The notes under the pieces were generated by a model, which was not told the origin of the DNA, made no database searches, and saw only the letters and a list, made by a program, of their open reading frames with translations. Below, in pieces: positions 35,385 through 46,140 of a DNA stretch of 64,000 nt. How positions within the stretch are numbered: the first letter of the stretch is position 1; each line of letters begins with the position of its first letter. A program made the translations under genes and the position numbers. The stretch comes from Panicum virgatum (Eukaryota; Streptophyta; Magnoliopsida; Poales; Poaceae): assembly GCF_016808335.1 (NCBI RefSeq), contig NC_053141.1:6378711-6442710 (forward strand), in the 5' to 3' direction.

Positions 35385-36626
35385 CTATAATGCATGAATG
35401 CGATGCAAGAATTAAGAAATGAATTTACACTGCAAGCATAAATCACCAATTAAATTGAGCATGTAGAGGACATCACAAGGAACTCATGAAAATTGGTTTT
35501 GCAGCAAAATCATTTTCCTATAATTAATCATACATATATTTATTTTTTGAAACAAGATAAATTAGAAAAGGTATGAAAACATAACTAAACAAATCTAAGA
35601 AAATTATCATAGATACTGGGCAAGAGTACAAAGGTAACAAAACTGGATTCACCCTTTTATCACTTCCCAGCAAAAAGTTCTACATTAAACCATTTTCAGA
35701 CAAAGCATAAGAAAACATGCTAAAACTTTAACAAACATCAAGGAAACATATGAGAAAGTTGCACCATTGGAAACTATATTTCAGAAGGAGTCTAACAAAA
35801 TTTAGTTTGGAATTTTTAGAGCAATATACAAATATATAAGCATTAAACTCACTTTTGCAAGATAAAACTATAGATAAATCTACATCAAGGTAACATGCAA
35901 AATAACATTTTTCCTAATTAGATATGAGCGATACGAATCCAACAAAATAAGTTTCATATTTTTCGGAGCTATACACGAATTTCTGCGCATTTTGTAAATT
36001 CACTGCTAAAATAAACATGCTTGAAAATGCTAGGTGCACCCAGCCGAGTCGGCCCAGGCGCCGACAGGCGGGCCCCACTGGGCAGGCGCCCCCGGGCCAA
36101 GTCAAGGCAAGCCGGGCACAGTGGGGCAGGGGAGGCGCGCACGGGATAGAGGCGGTGGCGGCGAGCCTCACCAGCGACGGTGCAGACGGGGATCGGCGAC
36201 GGACGAGCGGCGCGGCGGCGTTGGGTGGCGGCGGGCGGAGGGAAGCGGCGGCGGCCCTGTGCGGTGAGGGAGGAGATCGGGTTAGGGGTGGAATCCAAGG
36301 AGCAGAGGGAGGGGAAGCTTCCCCCGTGAGGAATCGGCGAGGGACTCACCGGGGGCGACGAACCGCGGCAGCGACGGAGCACGGGGGTGACGACGGCAAT
36401 GGAGATTTGGGGCAAATGAAGCTGGGGTTTGAGGGGAAAGGGGCCGGTCGGACCTTAAGGGCGAGGAGAGGAGTGAGGGGACGGCATGGCACACGAGGAT
36501 GGCTGGCGGCGGTGGCGACGCGTGTGGGCGCGCCGAGCAGAGCAGGGACAAGGAGAAGAGGAGGCTGACGGGTGGGCCCGGGTGAGCTAATTTTTTTTCT
36601 TCTTTTTTTTTCTTTGGGCTGTGACA

Positions 36627-37026
36627 GTACTGGTAGTCATCGGCTGTGACCACCGTGCACGCGAAGTGCCTGACGCCTTCCTTGCCGGTCAAGGGCGGCA
36701 GGACGTGTGATGCACCGGTCATGGGGTTGCAGACGCAAGCCGTGGCAGATGAAGGCGGCCTCGCCGGACACTAGGTGGCGCCAGCGCCTGCAGGTGGCGG
36801 CGCAGCGGATGAGGTCGGCGATGTCGAGGAAGGTGGCGAAGATGAAAAGGAGGATCTCGTCGGCAAGCAACATGCCATCGTCCTCAGCCCGGCGTGGCAC
36901 GGAGGGGTTTCGCCTGCCGGACAACAAGCCGCCGGGGAATGGTTGGTGATCCACAGCCGCGGTGATGGAGGAGCGTGGCCGATGTGCCCAGCGGGCTCGC
37001 TTGGGCTGCGGCATCGCGGGCGTCAT
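36627..37026 (-). pseudogene. Truncated F-box gene copy cut by element B
   Basis: From ATG 37026 the minus strand encodes an F-box (LADEILLFIFATFLDIADLIRCAATCRRWRHLV) very like the intact gene at 46140-44701 (LRCAATCRRWRRLV-type). After AFICHG the sequence jumps, out of frame, to a part matching the middle of the intact gene (VCNP, LPPL, ACTVVTAD), so about 100 codons are missing. Homology stops at 36627, the exact end of LTR B. The copy is a broken duplicate. Confidence 0.8.
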
Positions 37027-37775
37027 CTGTCTTTGTCCAATATCCTACATTAGATACAAACAGACACAGAATCAAACACAAGGTTTCAACTTGATCACGT
37101 GAAAGAAAATTAAACCTGGTATCAGAGCATTGGATTTGCACAAACAATCGATGAAATCTGTACCCAAAACATAGATCTTCAAACCCCGATATTTGATCTT
37201 CGAATGTAAACAGATACATGAACAAAATTGTTTATATAAGAGGCAAACCTGGAAAACAACAAGGGGAGAGCGTTGCTGCTTCCTTCAGGCTTCAGTCATA
37301 TTGTGTTACTATCAAAATGGCAAGTCGGAGCTGCGCACAAGCTTATTAGAAAGAGGAATCAATCATTCAAAAGTAGACGATTTTTATTTGCTACACAATA
37401 AAAAAGGTAATCACTCTATGTAAGATGGGTTGCATCTTGAAAATGCACATTAGTCAACAAGATCCAAAAGAAATTTGGATTAGGGGATAGGGGATCTAGA
37501 GTTTGGAATTGAAGATTTCGGGTATGAGGCAGAGACATACCTATTCCGATCTGGTGGGCTGGATCGGGGCGGGACTATAAACGATGCTAGTTAGCTGGCG
37601 GTGTCCACCGGTAGTGGATCTATTTTTTGTAGCTACCAAAGACGGTGGAGCAGGGTGGAGCGGGGGAGCTAACCGGAGTTGAAGAAGGTAATACGAGTAG
37701 GAGTCTACTTCAGCAAGCCCGGTAGGAGACCTCAGACGAGATGAGGACGAGAGGAGCAAGTCGGGGAGGGGCTCG
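37027..37775. other. Non-coding interval upstream of the F-box fragment
   Basis: No convincing ORF is present. A 12-mer TGGTATCAGAGC at 37117-37128 resembles a primer-binding site but no LTR end precedes it. The interval may be the old 5' region of the truncated F-box copy. Confidence 0.4.
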
Positions 37776-38039
37776 TGAAGCGTCCCCTCATAAGAGAAGA
37801 CTTAAAAGTGATACAATATCAGTCACAGGAGGCTGATAACACTTTTATTAAATCAGATGGTATATCACCGTACAACTCTACGCGGAAGTGGGCAGTAGAG
37901 TGCCACTATCGCGAGGATAACAACTAACACCCACACAACGATATTAACTACGAAGAGGGGATCATCAGAGTCTTGCGCCATACAGAACTTCCTGCGGGTG
38001 ACCCTATCCACAGGCAAGGTTGGGTGCAGGATGGGACCT

Positions 38040-38077
38040 CTACTCAATGTCTTCAGGAACGAAGTCTGGATCTTTCT
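38040..38077 (-). other. Exon-like acidic block 2 in LTR E
   Basis: After TTTTTACAG the minus strand reads EKDPDFVPEDIE and TAG, parallel to EEDPDFIPDDAE in LTR A. Five codons differ only synonymously and four change the residue. Confidence 0.5.
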
Positions 38078-39180
38078 CTGTAAAAATTAAGAATGGGGTG
38101 AGTACAAACGTACTCAGCAAGTCCAACCACACCCACGGAGGGGGTATAAACAAAATATAATGCACAGGGTAAATCAAGGATAAGGGTAGGGTTTAATTTA
38201 CGGAAAGCTGATTTTTATGCAAGGGTTCATTTGAAAGAAAGGATTTTCAAAGCAAGTTTTTCGAGTAACACAGGATCCAAGTTTTAAGTTGCTACCGGAT
38301 TCCTCATCCGCCATAGCACATGGCACAACTGCCGGACACTTTTCCAAAACAACTCACGCCAACCCATCCAATCCCAGAAGAAACACTAGTTATGTGACCA
38401 CACCATAACTCGCCCAGTACCGTGGGTACGGCTATTCGAATAGATTCTTAACTCTGCAGAGGTGTGCAACTTTACCCACAAGCGGGGTACCACAGCTCGA
38501 TCACCGTAGTGTCGGTGCAGATCCCAACAAAGCCATTACCCACCTTAGCTAGACCTGACTAGCCATCACGGGATCCACCAAGGGGTCATTGACCTATCAC
38601 AGAGGTTTTAACCAGGGCATAAGTCACACAGAGCTAATCCCTTCTCCTTGATCACCCGTTGCTCTCAGCTCTCCTGATGGCTATCAGACTAACTATTGGG
38701 GTTTATGCTAAGCCGTTGCCCATACAACGGTCGAGTGGTTTGCACGATAGTGGAGTTAGGTGAGATGACACACCAACTCGGTCCTTAGTGGTGACAAGAT
38801 GGATATCTTCTTTTCTTGCTCTACCACACAGGCACGAGCACACCGTTTGGCAATTCACACAGAAATGCCATCCATCCCGTCTAGACTTATCTTTCAAAAA
38901 TTCCACATTTTTTCCTTCCCACACACTCACACATTTTTCTTTTATAAAACAAGTTGTATTGTGTTTAAGATCCTAAGCGTTCTAGCAGCGATTAACGTCC
39001 AAACAAATCACATTCAGACATTAATCTAGGTGGTCAAGGAATGGTTATAACAAATCAAGGGGTGGCTATCCAACCATATTTTCAGCAGGCAAAACATATG
39101 CAATCTTATAAAACAGGCCAATAGGTTGTGTTTATAAAAACTAGGACAAAACATGCATCAAAGGGCGGGATTGAACTTGT

Positions 39181-39309
39181 CGTCTTCAAAGCCTTCCGGG
39201 AAGTTCTGATCGAGGTACTGTCCTTCGGGTTCGGGGTCGCGGAACTGGTCCTTGTTCGCTTGCTCGTAGTACTGCTCATCAACGGGCTCTCCCTCGTTCA
39301 CACCGTGAT
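39181..39309 (-). other. Exon-like acidic block 1 in LTR E
   Basis: After CGTTGTAG the minus strand reads HGVNEGEPVDEQYYEQ to NFPEGFED over 129 bp. It is four codons longer than in LTR A, with most codon differences synonymous. The donor position is GACG/ACAAGTT; the GC of LTR A has become AC, a loss of the donor. Confidence 0.5.
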
Positions 39310-40967
39310 CTACAACGCATACAAACAAACACACAATCAAGAAAAAGAAATAAAAGCTTTATCATTGAGCTCGAATCGGAAACAATTAAGATATGGATAT
39401 AGAAGTAATATTTTTGGACGATTTCCTAATGGCATGGCCAAAACTATGTTAGGAATGGCGTGGTAAAGTTTCGGGTCGATCGGAGATCGTTTGGCGCAAG
39501 AAATGATAGGTTGGAGAGGGATTTAGGGTTAAATAAGGATCCAGGGGCTCATTTGTAAATTGTCTGGAATAGAAAAGGACTTAGTTGTAATTCCTAGAAA
39601 TATTTGGGGCATACTAAAAGGTGTGGGGGTTTATTTAGAATTAAGTTTATATGGTGGAAGGGTTTATTTTGAAATATAATAAAAGGGAGGGTTTATTTTG
39701 TAATAAAGGCTAAAGAGTGGGAGGGTTCTTTAAAGAATAGAGGGAAGGGGAGGGGGTTTTGGCCAAAATGGCCTATCTTCTTCCTCTCCCCCGCGACTAG
39801 AACAGGGGAAGGAGAGAGGTGGCGTACGGCAGTCGGGGCTGGCGGCCCTGGGGGCTCGGCGGCGGCCAAGGGAAGGGGGAAAAGGGAGAGGAGGAGGTGG
39901 GGGTTCGATTCCCCTACCTAGCTCGAGCTGGGGTGGAGCGGGGGAGGCTGTCCACGGAGGCCGGCGGCGACGGGCAGAGCTATGTGCGGCGGCGGCGCTG
40001 GGAGCTTGGGGAGGGAGCTAGGAGCGGCGGTGGAGGTCGTGGGGGAGGTGAGCTGTGCGGGAAGTCTATTTAAAGCGAAGTAAGGCGGTGGAGGGGTATG
40101 CGAGGCGGTGGTGGCGACCGTCGAGCATCGCGTGGCGCCATTAATGGCGCTCCGGCCGCTTGCGGCCGTCGTGGAGTGGCGCACGGGTGGCGAGGCGGGC
40201 ACAGGATGACGGGACGTCTTGGGCAGGCGGCGAGCGGCGCAGGCGGCACTGTGCAGCTTGATGCGGCTAACAGTGCCGCGCGTGATGCGCGTGGGCGTGC
40301 ACAGGGGTGGCCGACGGCGAAGGCGGGGCTCGCACACAGCTCGGCTCGCTGGCGGACGCGGAAGCCCGGGCGCCGAGGCAGGCGAGTAGGACAGCGGCTC
40401 AGCTAGGCGGGGCGCGTACGGGGCGGCCAGCGGCGCGCTGCGAGCGGCGCGGCGGGCGTCGTGCCAGGCGGCGCGGCGGGCGGCGCGCCAGGCGGCGCGG
40501 CCACGCGTCGAGGCGGCGAGGGGCTCGGCGTGCTGGGGGTGCGCGTGCGCGTGTGCAGGCCGGGAGCGGTGCGCGCGCGCAGGAGCGGGCGAGGAGCAAG
40601 GTCGATGCGGCGGCGAGCTGCTCTGCAGCATGCGGGGGAGAAAGGAGAGAGAGAAGAAAGAGAGGGGAAGGAGGACAAGAAAATGGAAAAAGGAAAAAAG
40701 AAAAAGAAAAAGAAAAAGAAAAGGAGAGAGAGAGCGAGCGCACGCCGGCGGGATTCGCGGTCGGCTACAGCGGTCCGGTCGGCCACGCGACGCACGCGGC
40801 GAAGAGAAAAAGGAAGACGGGACAGCGGTCGGATTCGGGTGTCGGGTCAGGAAAGAGTTCCGGGGAATTAGGGGCTTGGATAGGAAGGATCGAACTCAAC
40901 GACGAAAAGAATTTTGAAAATTATTTTTAGCGTGCGATTTATTTGGTAAATTTTTCGGGATGTCACA

Positions 40968-41876
40968 GCTCGCGAGATCCATCTTGCACAGGAGTAGGTG
41001 AACTAGTGTGCGGGGGCGGGGGCGGCGGAGGGGGGTAGGAGTGGAAAGAGACCGAATGCGAGAGAGTGGTGGACGGGGTAGGGTTTATAACAGAGATGGA
41101 GTCGATCTTGACCGTTAGATTTGAAATCTAATGGTTAAAATTGTTACTATTAATTAGCAAATTATAAGTCCATTTATACGGAAAATAAACAAATTTAGAA
41201 AGAAAATAGGAATTTTTTTTCAATTTTGCTTACAAAACCAACTAACTTTGCCTAGTCAAACTTTGGCATTGCCAATTTTATATCTATGAGTTGGGCAGGT
41301 TTTGACAAAGGGAGAATGTAAAGGTTCTTACCAAAATTTTACGCCAAACATAATTTTAGCAAACACATAGTTAATACTATTAAGTTTTGACAAAATAAGC
41401 ATAGAGAAAGAAATGGTCATGAACTGAATGCACCCAAATGCGTAGATATTGATTCATCCAATTATCTATATCTGGAAATCGTAAGAGCGAATAGATAAAA
41501 CGGTTGCTCTGAACAAATTTGTTTCAATTCTCAATAAATTTCCAGTATGCATTTAGGGAATTAGAACTCAGTTTATCAGACTAACAATTCTCTTATCTTC
41601 CAATATGTATCCACATTTTAGTAGTCCTTGTTACCTCTAAAATAATTTTTTTATGGAACAGGAGGGGAGAGCTCCCCTACTAGTTATATTTAAAAAAGCA
41701 AACTGAAGCGTTTAAGTTACAAGAAAGAGCAAAAAGAAGACAAACTAAGACACTATCTGGCCAAACTTTGATGCCTAGGAAGTACTTCTGCTTTGCCCTA
41801 TGCATAACCATAACAAACTCATGAATAAAAGAAGCTTCCATATTCTGGATGGATGGTTAAATTCTATTGAAAAATA
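40968..41876. other. Intergenic sequence
   Basis: No ORF is supported. A G-rich stretch (41000-41080) is followed by AT-rich DNA. A short palindrome AGGGGAG-AG-CTCCCCT lies near 41663-41680. Confidence 0.5.
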
Positions 41877-44002
41877 GGAAAAATCCGATTTACACCCTCA
41901 AGCTAACACATTTTTAACCTTCAACTACAAACCGGATAACAGAGATCATCCAACTATTAAAATTGGGTAAATTTGGCCCTTATATACTTTTTTCTCGTTG
42001 GTCGAGCTTAAAAAAACGTGATTTCGAAGGTAATTTTGTATTTTTTTCAAATTTTTTTGAAGAATTGTAATCAAATCTAAAAAATAAAACTAATTCATTT
42101 TAAATCCATAAATATGAAACTAGTAGCAAAATTTTCTAAAAATGTAATCCATCTTTTACTGCTCTATTTGAATATTAGTTATTCGAAAATAATAAGTGTA
42201 ACTACAAACAACCAAATATTATGAACATAATAAAATTTGATCTCAATAACTAGCAAGTATTATGCCAATAGATTGGTTACATTTGTAGAAAACGTTTGAT
42301 ACTCATTTCATTTTTCTTATTAAAATAAATTACATATGAATTTTTAGTTTAAATTAAAATATTTTTAACTCCCACAAAATGAAAAACCACTTTCAAAACC
42401 ATCTAAATAAGGGTCAAATTTGTCTGGTTTCAACAGGTGGAGTCTTGTTATCTAGTTTGGTAGTTAAATTTTAAAAATCAAGACTTTTGTGATAGTTTGA
42501 TGGGGGTAGGTGTAACGAACATGGCACCATTTATACCATTTCGAGTGATTTTGGTGATCGTATGACAACACAATCAATGGGACTAATGGTTTTGTTAAGT
42601 GAACATTTCTAGATCCCAGGGATGAAGTAAAAAGGCCATATGAAGCAAAACACGAAGAAAGAACTCAAAGAAACGCTGAATTGGACGAGTTCTACTGAAA
42701 TCAGTAGCACCGGAAGAACCGATGCCCATAGCATCGGTGCATCCGATGGTTGTCGGAAGATCCGACGCCCTGGCATTGGCACAAGTCTGTGCGCCTCTAG
42801 AGATCAAGTGAAAAAAGAAGTGAAGCACCGGATGAACCGACAGTGTCATGAGAGGCATCGGTGCATTCAATGCACTATGTTCCAGAGATGATGTCAAGCG
42901 CGCAGGAGCCAAGTCTTCAGCACCGGTTGAACCGGTGATGCATCGGAGCATAGCACCGGTGTAATGACGTCAGCAGGAGAGAAAGAGGCTAACGGCTAGT
43001 TGAGTACTGTGAGTGACCGGTTTAACCGACGCACAGTCATCGGTTAAACCGGTGGTGTCGCAGACAGTGCGTCAGAAGCTCAACGGCTACTTCGGGTCTG
43101 AGAGTGACCGGATGAACCGACGCCACCCCAGGCAGAGGCATCGGTTTCATCCGATGGTATGCTGTTTTCTGCTGACCGTTGGAGCAACGGCTACAAAACT
43201 TGGTGGTCTATATATATGCCTCACCCCGGCCATTTGAAGATTGCTGGAGCCCCAAGACATCACATACATACCCAAGAACACCTCCAAGCCATCCAAGAGC
43301 ATAAAGATCAAATCTTTAGTTCTTAGCACAAGCTTTGTGAGTGTTAGTGCTAGGTTAGCTCTTGAGTGAGTGATCAGGCAAGGTTTAGATCATTGTGTTG
43401 TGGTTCTAGAGTGAACCATCCTTGTATCTTGATGCGCCGGCCATCCTTGGAGCTTTGGTGGCTCGCCGGCAAGTCAACGACCCTCCTGTTTGGTGTGGAG
43501 CGGCGTCGACGACATTGTGCGGGGGACGGAGACCCCTCCTTCGTGGGCAATCTCCCTTAGTGAAGATCGGGATCAAGGTGACCGTGATTGTGTTCACGGA
43601 AGAGACTTGATTGCCGGTAAGCGATCCTCTTCGTGAGTGCTTCAACAACGTGGACGTAGGGGCGCCTTTGTGGCAATCCGAACCACGAGATAAATCCTCG
43701 TGTGGAGAGTTCGCTTCCTCTCATCCCTCTATTTAAGCTTCCGCATTTCATATTGCAACTTGTGTGCCTTTACTTTCTTAGTGTAGTATCTTGCTAGGAT
43801 TGACCATAGGTTGCAAAACTCTTTTGGGATGAGAGTTTCACACTAAGGTGAACAGTAGTTGCACATCTAGATAGCTTGATCTAGTTTAAGTTTTGTGCAA
43901 ACTAGTTGGAGCCATATGTTAAGATTTTTAGAGTGCCTAATTCACCATCTCCCCCTCTTAGGCCAGAGAACCCGATCGCTTTCAGTAGGCCAGACTTTTC
44001 TC
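41877..44002. mobile_element. Mutator-type MITE interrupted by a solo LTR
   Basis: The left end GGAAAAATCCGATTTACACCC and the right end (…GGGGGTAG + GCCAGACTTTTC) are inverted, and homology extends about 100 bp inward (41880-41985 against 42415-42506). Long terminal inverted repeats suggest a Mutator-like MITE. The right repeat is split by the solo Sirevirus LTR. I could not find a clean 9-bp duplication. Confidence 0.6.
42512..43984 (+). mobile_element. Solo Sirevirus LTR
   Basis: The 1473-bp LTR starts TGTAACGAAC and ends CGCTTTCA, flanked by the perfect duplication GTAGG (42507-42511 and 43985-43989). Between 42700 and 43160 it carries many CCGGTTTAACCGACG-type palindromes like those of element C, and TATATATATGCC near 43208. 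It belongs to a different subfamily from C. It is not a gene, despite short frames. Confidence 0.9.
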
Positions 44003-44194
44003 TTGCAAATAAGGTCATTCCTTATTATCCAAATGCTTTAGGGATCAGGATAGAGGAATGATGACCTCTATAAAGAAAGGAACTGCAATATGTTTTTTAC
44101 TGCTCAAAAGCAAGTGTGGGTGATATGATTCTTGATCGATCGTCTGTCCCTAGTGCAGTGGATCAAGAATGCCGGTTAGACATTGTTAAAAAAA

Positions 44195-44222
44195 CACTAG
44201 GGATAAAAAAAAATCCCTAGTG
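44195..44222. repeat. Perfect hairpin with A8 loop
   Basis: CACTAGGGAT, eight A, ATCCCTAGTG. The 10-bp arms are perfect. A related CCCTAGTGCAG occurs near 44149-44159. Confidence 0.7.
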
Positions 44223-44340
44223 CAGGGATCAAAATGGCATGTCGGAAGTGTGCGCCGGCTTAGAAACGGATCAAATGTAAATGATTTTTATTTTTTACGG
44301 AATTTAAAATGGAAGTACTCCATGTAATGCGGGTTGGCTC

Positions 44341-44600
44341 TTGCAAATCTGCATTGTCCAGTTCATGTGGTTGGCCATGCAAGGGAAATTGCGGACTGTT
44401 TTGGCTTTGAAGAGGAAAAAATGGAAAGGAGATCATAGGTGTTATCTGTGTGGTGTGTGTGGGAGAAGATGTGGATCATGTTCTTTTTGGCTGTGTGATG
44501 GCCTGGTTTACTTGATCTTGTTTGAAAGAAGCTCTTGGATGGTCTGATATCCCTACTCCAATGCAATCCTTCTTTGGAGATCTTTCTTCCTTTTAAAAGA
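44341..44600 (+). pseudogene. LINE reverse-transcriptase zinc-domain remnant
   Basis: Broken frames read GKLRTVLALKRKKW, CYLCGVC and, in another frame, DHVLFGCVMAW. This is the pattern of the zinc-binding domain (zf-RVT) at the end of plant LINE polyproteins. Start, RT and endonuclease are absent. Confidence 0.55.
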
Positions 44601-44700
44601 ATCTACATTATCCAACAACGTTCAAAAGAAGTTTGGCCAAGAAACTTAATTTCAACTTTCGAAACACGCATTGTGAGCTTGGAATGTCGAAGGCCTTCCT

Positions 44701-46140
44701 TCACCGGCCGAGCGAGGCCAGGAGCGTGACTCGGTCCATCTCGTACCCGCACATCTCCCCCAACGACGCCGGCTCGCCGCTGCAAGTCGCCACCCTCCTG
44801 AACTGCTTCGTCTCCACGTCCACCGTGTAGACGTGCGTGTCCAGGTCACCGCCATTCCTGGCCGTGAAGACGACGAGGCCGCTCTTCTCGCAGAGCCACC
44901 GCAGCCTCACCGTGTGCACCTTCATCAGCGCCTGCTTCATCGTCCACTTCCACTCCAGCTTTTCGCCCGTCAAGCTGGCGCTGGCGCCGCGGATGTCTCC
45001 TCCGTCGCCGTCGCCGTCGCCGCCGCAGTAGGCACGGATCGTCTCGGTGTCGGCTTCCACCCGGAGCATCCGCCCGTCCGGCGTCACTCCCAGCAACCGC
45101 TCCGCCGCCTGGCTCGAGGGGCGGTGCCGCGCAGCGGGGGAGAAGCCGGCCACGGCGTGCCGTGGCGGCGGCGTCTTGCCTTTGCTCCTCGCCGCGGGCA
45201 CCGCTGGCGGCTGCTGCTGTAGAGAGTCTAGCCGCAGAGCAATGGCGAGGCGAGGCCAGAACACGACCCCGTGGCGCACGACGGCGGCGTGCGGTCCGAC
45301 GGCGAGCTGGCTCCTGCCGATCCTGGCGCCGGTCACCGCGGCTTCCGGCCCCCAGCTGCCCGCGTCGGAGGAGTAGCACCGGAGCGCCGTGAAGCTGCGG
45401 CGGTTGTAGAGGAGGAGCACGCGGTAGGAATCGTGCTGCGAGTGCGAGGCGCGCCGGTCCTCGCCGCCGCCGTGCTCGTCGGCCGCGGTGACCACCGTGC
45501 ACGCGTAGGGCCCGGTGGGGCCGTCCCTGCCGCGCAGGGGCGGGAGCACGTCGACGCCGCCGCGGCCGCCGGCGGTCACCGGGTTGCAGACGCCGAGCCT
45601 GACGGCGTGGGTAGCCCTCGCGCTCGCGCGGCGGCGGAGGTCGAGGACGAGGCGGCCGTTCCGGGACGCCACGACGCGGGAGGCGCCGCCCGCGAGCGCG
45701 GAGAGCGAGGGCTGGAGGCGCGCGCCGGCGGGGGACAGGGGCACGAACCGCGGCGGCGCGGCGGCGGCGGCGTCGGTGCGCCAGTGGAGGAAGCCGAGCA
45801 CGAGGCTCCGGACGAAGGGGTCCGCGAGCCGCGGCGGCGCGCGGCGGCAGATGAAGGCGGCGTCGGCGGAGACGAGGCGGCGCCAGCGCCGGCACGTGGC
45901 CGCGCAGCGGACGAGGTCGGCGACCGTGGCCGCGAGCGCCGAGAAGACGAGGAGGAGGGACTCGTCGTCGAGCGGCAGCCCGTCGTCGTCCCCCGCCGCG
46001 GCGGCGCCCCCGCCGCCTCGGCTCTCCCGCTTGAACGGCTCGCCGCGCCGCACGGAGAGCCGGCGGCTGGCGCGCGGGGACTTGGCGGCGGCGGCGGCGG
46101 CGGCGGTCCGACGGCGCGCTCCTCTCCGTGGCGGCGGCAT
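44701..46140 (-). CDS. F-box protein, single exon
   Basis: The 479-residue frame starts at ATG 46140 (MPPPRRGARRR); the open frame extends further upstream only through a TTG. A basic, alanine-rich N-terminus (1-50) is followed by an F-box (about 55-97: LPLDDESLLLVFSAL, CRRWRRLV). The C-terminal part is a β-propeller-like region of the kind in grass F-box proteins (VCNPVTAGG, ACTVVTAADEHG, YRVLLLYN, SWGPEAAVTGARIG, VDVETKQFRRVA). F-box proteins usually join SCF ubiquitin ligases through SKP1 and recruit targets; the target here is unknown. GC content is very high, giving long meaningless antisense frames. A broken duplicate lies at 37026-36627. Confidence 0.88.
   Translation of the reverse strand: MPPPRRGARRRTAAAAAAAKSPRASRRLSVRRGEPFKRESRGGGGAAAAGDDDGLPLDDESLLLVFSALAATVADLVRCAATCRRWRRLVSADAAFICRRAPPRLADPFVRSLVLGFLHWRTDAAAAAPPRFVPLSPAGARLQPSLSALAGGASRVVASRNGRLVLDLRRRASARATHAVRLGVCNPVTAGGRGGVDVLPPLRGRDGPTGPYACTVVTAADEHGGGEDRRASHSQHDSYRVLLLYNRRSFTALRCYSSDAGSWGPEAAVTGARIGRSQLAVGPHAAVVRHGVVFWPRLAIALRLDSLQQQPPAVPAARSKGKTPPPRHAVAGFSPAARHRPSSQAAERLLGVTPDGRMLRVEADTETIRAYCGGDGDGDGGDIRGASASLTGEKLEWKWTMKQALMKVHTVRLRWLCEKSGLVVFTARNGGDLDTHVYTVDVETKQFRRVATCSGEPASLGEMCGYEMDRVTLLASLGR

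Larger units (their letters stand above)
14485..36626 (-). mobile_element. Old Tekay-type chromovirus B, minus strand, split by A
   Basis: The element reads right to left: 5' LTR 36626-33726, primer-binding site, gag-pol 33051-29716, interruption by element A, integrase C-terminus and chromodomain 16210-15113, polypurine tract, then the 3' LTR remnant (14824-14485). The rest of the 3' LTR lies beyond Sirevirus C, left of the window. The comparable 340 bp of the two LTRs differ by roughly 20 substitutions plus a 19-bp gap, so this is the oldest element of the cluster. Its right end abuts a truncated F-box sequence. Confidence 0.9.
33726..36626 (-). repeat. 5' LTR of element B
   Basis: This 2901-bp LTR (minus strand start TGTCACAGCCC, end GGTTCTCACA) has a GC-rich first part, an AT-rich middle and exon-like acidic blocks at 35384-35289 and 34215-34154. 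The right flank GTACT (36627-36631) would be the target duplication; its partner lies outside the window. Confidence 0.92.
37776..40967 (-). mobile_element. Solo Tekay-type LTR E
   Basis: The 3192-bp LTR lies on the minus strand (start TGTGACATCCCG at 40967, end GGGGACGCTTCA at 37776). It is related to LTR A along its length but clearly divergent. A perfect 5-bp duplication GCTCG flanks it (37771-37775 and 40968-40972), so it is a solo LTR formed by recombination between the two LTRs of a full element. It has a TATA-like TTTAAATA (40067-40074, minus), acidic blocks and the palindrome at 38099-38116. GC-rich frames at 39918-40930 are not genes. Confidence 0.93.

Noticed and set aside
37117..37128. 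TGGTATCAGAGC as a primer-binding site of another element.
   Set aside because: No LTR end (CA) or polypurine/LTR structure adjoins it; a chance or relic match.
39918..40930. Overlapping Ala/Arg-rich frames of 100-240 codons.
   Set aside because: They lie in the GC-rich part of solo LTR E and are repeated in several frames; no domain.
41868..44011. 9-bp target duplication of the Mutator-type MITE.
   Set aside because: The flanks (TGAAAAATA and TTGCAAATA) agree at only about six of nine bases.
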